Below, in pieces: positions 60,348-64,000 of a stretch of DNA of 64,000 bases. The notes beneath the pieces were generated by a model. That model did no database searches. It saw only the letters and a program-made list of their open reading frames with translations, and was not told the origin of the DNA. Positions within the stretch are counted from its first letter, which is position 1. Each line of letters begins with the position of its first letter. This stretch comes from WRGT01 sp942493035. Lineage in GTDB: Bacteria > Spirochaetota > UBA4802 > UBA5550. Position numbers and translations under genes: made by a program. Location: NCBI GenBank assembly GCA_942493035.1, contig OW818666.1, positions 1,240,001-1,304,000 on the forward strand, written 5' to 3'.

Positions 60348-63134
60348 TTACTTTTTAATTACCATAAAAAGAAGAATAGCAGCAACATATGTAACAAATC
60401 CGATCATCAGAGTATAATTCATTCCATAGGAAACATTTAAAAATATTGATAGTGAAACAGCAACTGTTGCAAGAACTCCGTTAACTCCGAACATCAGAGT
60501 TGCATACTCAGGTGATACGTCCTGTTTAACCTGCTCCATTGCGTGAGGGAAGGGCATACCCATTAGAAACGCAAGAGGGAAGATCAGACCCGATGCAATA
60601 AAGAGTTTTGAATTGAAGCTGAACTTCGCGAACATCTGAAATACATCTCCGATAAAGAATGACTGGAAGAGTATCAGAAGAGGAATAATGCTTATGCATA
60701 TTACCAGTGTCCGCTTGCTGAAGTTTCTACTGAAGAAGCTTCCAAGTCCGCTGAAAAGCAGCAGTCCTCCGAAAATAACAATTGTTGAATATATCGGTGA
60801 ACCGATGAAGTTCTGGTATTTCTGCATAAGAACAATTTCAACAAGCATAAATCCGAAACCGAGCAGACCAAAGAAAACTGTATGTCCAAGGAGCGTGAAT
60901 CTTTGTGACCCGTATTTGAATACTGCAAGGAGAAGTACCGGTATCATCATTACTCCGGCAATCTTCAGAATGATATCAAGGAAGTCGCGAACCTCTTTCT
61001 TGTTCTTATATATATTGAAAGGATATGGATTATTATCTGTTACAGGTGAAAGATCGAGTTCATAAGGGAAGCTTACTTTATCCATAATCGCTTCAATCTT
61101 TGTATTGTCAGCTGCAGTCATCTGGCTTCTGAGCAGATAGAATTTATTGTAAGTGGGGTTGAATTTATATTTACTCTCAATAAATTTTTTCTCATCAGCA
61201 TTTTCAAGTTTAGCAAGAATATCCTGCTCGTACTCTTTTTTTGTAAGCGCATCGGGATAATCTTTTAACGAAGTGATTGAAGGCTCTGCACGGAAATACT
61301 TTTCGTACATTGTTCCTGTGTTCATTTTCGGGTGAAGGGTTATCGCCGAGTCGTATCTCGGAGCAATTACGTTGTGATACCGGCCGAATGCAGCAAGTTC
61401 TTTTTCAGTAAATGGAGCCTTCTTAATCATTACAGTCTGAAAAGTTCTCTGAGTTCCCCAGAAATCCCATGAAAATATAATTATGTGATCATTGGGATTC
61501 TTGATTCCAATCTCTTTCATAGACTGTTTGATTGTATTGAGGAATTTATAGAAGGAATATCTTACTCTTTTATTGCCGATAATCTCTTCATATACAACCA
61601 TCCCCTTATCTGAAAGTTTGTTCAGCATCATCTTTGTCGCTTCCACAGTGTGGAGGTACTCAGGTGCTAAAGTCGCAATTGTAGGGAACTCGTAATGAAG
61701 ATTCATCAGTGTAATCATGTCGTATGTTTCATTGTTGCTTGAGAGAAAATATCTACCTTCAGCATGATGTGCTTCAAGACCTTTGTATGGATAGTTTCCG
61801 AAAACAGAGAAGTAACCCTCTTTGTTGTTCTCCATCATAATGTTCATTATAACCGGTGAAAATTCAACTCCGCTTACTGTTGAGCCGGGCTGTCTTTTTG
61901 CCGATTTAACAATACCATCATATGAAAGACCGATAATAAAGATTTTAGGATCATCAATCGGAGGTACGCGCGGATCGTATACTGTTCCATTGTTTTTATC
62001 AACTGTGTCGAGTACAATACCGTTAGTACAGAAAAATATATTTTTGTCATCTATGGCAAAAAGATCTATTTTACCCATGAGATCGTCGCCTGAATAAATC
62101 AGTTTCCAGTTGGCGTTCTTCATAAAAGCAACCCATGATTTTTCCGGGTTTATTAAATTCTTTTTGTCAGGCTTTATGTTATAGTTAATGTCTATTCCGC
62201 TGGTAAGTCCAAGTTCATTCAATCCGAATTTGTTGTAAAGATTCTGGAATACTCCAAGTTTTGAAGGTTCTATTATCAGGTTATACTGTATATCGTTAAG
62301 TATATATTTTGCTCTCAATTTTTCATAGAGAGTTGTACCGATAACATACTTGTCCCCGGAAAGTTTAAATTTTGACAGCATGAAATTTTTATCAAAACTG
62401 CTTTTTATTGCCGGTATGATCTTCTGTTCGAAATCAGTTTTTGTAAATTCCGTCGGGAGTTTCATATTCTGTTTCAATACAAATCCTACTCCGAAGATCA
62501 ATGGCAGGGATATTGCAACAGCCATGATTTTAGCGAATATATTTCTATACCCGACAACAAGTGTCAAAATAAACACAGCCGGTATAAACATCAGCACAAT
62601 AAGTGAATTCTCTGATTTAATAGAGCTTACGCTTATTATAGGGAATATTACACCGCAGGCCGATGCCACGAGGTTTGTAAAATATATCTTGTTGGAGTTT
62701 CCTCTTGAAAAAAGCAGGGAAACAATTACTGCTCCGAAAAAGAAAGGGAGAACAAGAAAATACGGATACTGATATTCGCCGATTCTGATGATGTTATAGT
62801 ATGATAAAGGAATCGATACTATAAAAAATAATGAAGCAATCATCATTACTGCATACCCGCGGATCCGGGACAGATAGAAACTTAAAAATCCTCCCGCTGC
62901 GATACCTATCATTGCGATTGAAATAACAAATGTTGCAGTAATGTAATTTGTTATTATTAAAAGCTGATGCATGAATATTGTTTCAAGTGCCATTATTGAA
63001 AATGAGAATAAAAACATGGCTATGTTATTAATTATACTGTCTCTGAGACTCGGTTTTTCTGTCATTGAAGTCTCTTCTATTGTTGCGCTGTTTTCTGTCA
63101 TTGTACTCTCTTTGTAGCTGAATTTTGTTTTCAT
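60348..63134 (-). CDS. Large membrane protein with spermidine-synthase-like domain
   Basis: 928 residues. An N-terminal bundle of about seven TM helices (about 35-235), a soluble central domain (about 240-710), then about six C-terminal TM helices (about 735-925). The central domain holds FIIGLSYDGIVKS, VSGVEFSPVIMNIM and YDMITLMNLHY, which is the order of spermidine-synthase/methyltransferase folds, though the usual GGGDG loop is altered to GLSYD. Substrate unknown. It may be co-transcribed with the MBL gene. ATG 63134 is the first start; two internal ATGs are possible. Confidence 0.75.
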   Translation of the reverse strand: MKTKFSYKESTMTENSATIEETSMTEKPSLRDSIINNIAMFLFSFSIMALETIFMHQLLIITNYITATFVISIAMIGIAAGGFLSFYLSRIRGYAVMMIASLFFIVSIPLSYYNIIRIGEYQYPYFLVLPFFFGAVIVSLLFSRGNSNKIYFTNLVASACGVIFPIISVSSIKSENSLIVLMFIPAVFILTLVVGYRNIFAKIMAVAISLPLIFGVGFVLKQNMKLPTEFTKTDFEQKIIPAIKSSFDKNFMLSKFKLSGDKYVIGTTLYEKLRAKYILNDIQYNLIIEPSKLGVFQNLYNKFGLNELGLTSGIDINYNIKPDKKNLINPEKSWVAFMKNANWKLIYSGDDLMGKIDLFAIDDKNIFFCTNGIVLDTVDKNNGTVYDPRVPPIDDPKIFIIGLSYDGIVKSAKRQPGSTVSGVEFSPVIMNIMMENNKEGYFSVFGNYPYKGLEAHHAEGRYFLSSNNETYDMITLMNLHYEFPTIATLAPEYLHTVEATKMMLNKLSDKGMVVYEEIIGNKRVRYSFYKFLNTIKQSMKEIGIKNPNDHIIIFSWDFWGTQRTFQTVMIKKAPFTEKELAAFGRYHNVIAPRYDSAITLHPKMNTGTMYEKYFRAEPSITSLKDYPDALTKKEYEQDILAKLENADEKKFIESKYKFNPTYNKFYLLRSQMTAADNTKIEAIMDKVSFPYELDLSPVTDNNPYPFNIYKNKKEVRDFLDIILKIAGVMMIPVLLLAVFKYGSQRFTLLGHTVFFGLLGFGFMLVEIVLMQKYQNFIGSPIYSTIVIFGGLLLFSGLGSFFSRNFSKRTLVICISIIPLLILFQSFFIGDVFQMFAKFSFNSKLFIASGLIFPLAFLMGMPFPHAMEQVKQDVSPEYATLMFGVNGVLATVAVSLSIFLNVSYGMNYTLMIGFVTYVAAILLFMVIKK

Positions 63135-63598
63135 AAAGTTAGATTTCTTCCGGATTTAAAAATCGTGTAAAAATATATGTCACTATTTTCAATGTCAATT
63201 CTATTCACAATAAAAAAATTATATTTAAGAATTATTTTTCTGTTAATATCAGGGAGTAATTTGATGATTAACCTTGAATTCTTTTTTTAAAACCGGTTTA
63301 ATTTTGATTTGACTTTAAGCACATGAAAGTTTTATATAAAAGTTGGTGTTTATAATAGAGTCAATTTGTAGTCTTTTTGTTTTTTATATGATTTAATCTG
63401 TCATTTTGCAGGTTCGCATTAAATGACTATATTTATGCCGTGCATCCTGCGACTGAAAAGCCGGACTTTTCATTTTAGTATTTATATCCTGCTGACGGAA
63501 ACAATGATATTGAATCAACAATATTCTGTTTAACTGATTATAACAGTACGGAGAGTACTGCTGTAATAATATATTTAAAAAAATATAAGGAGTAGTGC
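63135..63598 (+). other. Long leader region upstream of the binding-protein gene
   Basis: 464 bases without a gene. Candidate promoters: TTGACT (63309) with TATATA (63333), and a perfect TATAAT at 63351-63356. A short stem GAAAAG-CCGGA-CTTTTC lies near 63454, and CAGTAC/GTACTG at 63544-63560. A leader of about 200-250 bases might be regulated, but no known riboswitch is recognised. Confidence 0.4.
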
Positions 63599-64000
63599 AT
63601 GAAAAAATTAATCCTTCTGCTTACAGCATTTCTTGTTTTCGCTGTAATGGTAACAGGCTGTAAAAAGAAAGCACCTGAGCTTTCTGAAGTAAGCGTAATT
63701 AAAGTCGGTGTTTTTGAGCCTCTTACAGGTGCAAATGCAAGCGGCGGCGAGCTTGAGGTTCGTGGAATGAAGCTTGCTAATGAAATGTTCCCTGATGTAC
63801 TGGGAAAAAAAATTGAACTCGTTATTGTAGACAATAAGAGTGACAAAGTTGAATCAGCAAACGCTGCAGAAAGACTTGTGAATAAAGATCAGGTTGCTGC
63901 AATTATCGGAAGCTGGGGAAGCTCATTGTCTATGGCAGCTGGTCAGGTTACTAAAGGTAAAGTTCCTGTTGTAGCATGTTCAGCAACTAATCCTCTTGTT
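63599..64000 (+). CDS. Branched-chain amino-acid-type ABC substrate-binding lipoprotein (partial)
   Basis: First 134 codons; the window ends inside the gene. Lipoprotein signal with lipobox VTGC (Cys 21), then VIKVGVFEPLTGANASGGELEVRGMKLA, VIVDNKSDKVESANAAERLV and VAAIIGSWGSSLSMAAGQV: the type I periplasmic binding fold of LivJ/LivK proteins. AAGGAG lies 7 bases before ATG 63599. Confidence 0.93.
   Translation, partial: MKKLILLLTAFLVFAVMVTGCKKKAPELSEVSVIKVGVFEPLTGANASGGELEVRGMKLANEMFPDVLGKKIELVIVDNKSDKVESANAAERLVNKDQVAAIIGSWGSSLSMAAGQVTKGKVPVVACSATNPLV

Noticed and set aside
1..64000. CRISPR array
   Set aside because: No regularly spaced repeats with unique spacers; the RAYT units are tandem coding repeats and the others are dispersed palindromes.

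Overview
The window is AT-rich, densely coding DNA from a diderm, chemotactic and probably anaerobic bacterium. Supporting signs are Lol-type and beta-barrel envelope genes, several lipoproteins, a methyl-accepting chemotaxis protein (MCP), a hybrid sensor kinase, and a three-gene 2-oxoacid:ferredoxin oxidoreductase. The gene style would fit Spirochaetota, but no marker here settles the taxonomy and I hold that assignment loosely.

Layout. 1-3.9 kb: a minus-strand cluster (hybrid histidine kinase, MFS transporter, partial YjbR/MmcQ protein). 4.2-5.0 kb: rpsT, an HU gene and tRNA-Val(UAC), read as one unit from a near-consensus promoter. 5-32.5 kb: mostly core genes. These are an NfeD/slipin pair, a PTS EIIA domain joined to a C4 zinc ribbon, an RsmG-SpoU double methyltransferase fusion, apt, an HtrA protease, TPR and fibronectin-III envelope proteins, relA/spoT, maf, an MCP, an ABC/LolA-like/beta-barrel export operon and the 2-oxoacid oxidoreductase operon. 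Gaps in this part carry several families of short palindromic repeats. One (family A, about 122 bp with terminal inverted repeats) looks like a MITE.

32.6-49.6 kb is an accessory island. It holds a phage-type hypothetical gene, an IS110 element with a strong upstream RNA hairpin (candidate bridge RNA), and a roughly 12-kb one-direction defence operon. The operon order is hsdR, hsdM, a RAYT transposase carrying its own REP palindromes in frame, hsdS, an OLD-like ATPase and TOPRIM pair split at a nine-T run, the three-Cys-motif partner TcmP, a DUF5131 three-Cys protein, a nucleoside-deoxyribosyltransferase/TIR-like protein, and a small membrane protein. After it come secreted and nuclease-like orphans, a decayed DUF5615 PIN-like toxin gene, and tRNA-Arg(UCG), whose 3' end faces the island.

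50-58.6 kb is a second unusual operon: a tandem TAXI-type solute-binding lipoprotein, a large Cys-rich lipoprotein, a beta-sheet plus HEAT-repeat protein that may resemble vitellogenin-type lipid transfer proteins, a cyclic-nucleotide-binding domain fused to an SLC13/DASS permease, and an ABC-type periplasmic binding protein. 58.8-64 kb: a PAP2 acid phosphatase, a secreted metallo-beta-lactamase-fold hydrolase, a large membrane spermidine-synthase-like protein, and the start of a branched-chain amino-acid-type binding lipoprotein.

The strongest candidate for an undescribed system is the tail of the defence operon (41.6-47.0 kb): an ATPase-TOPRIM nuclease whose two halves can be joined by slippage on T9, co-encoded with TcmP, DUF5131 and a predicted nucleotide- or NAD-targeting effector.
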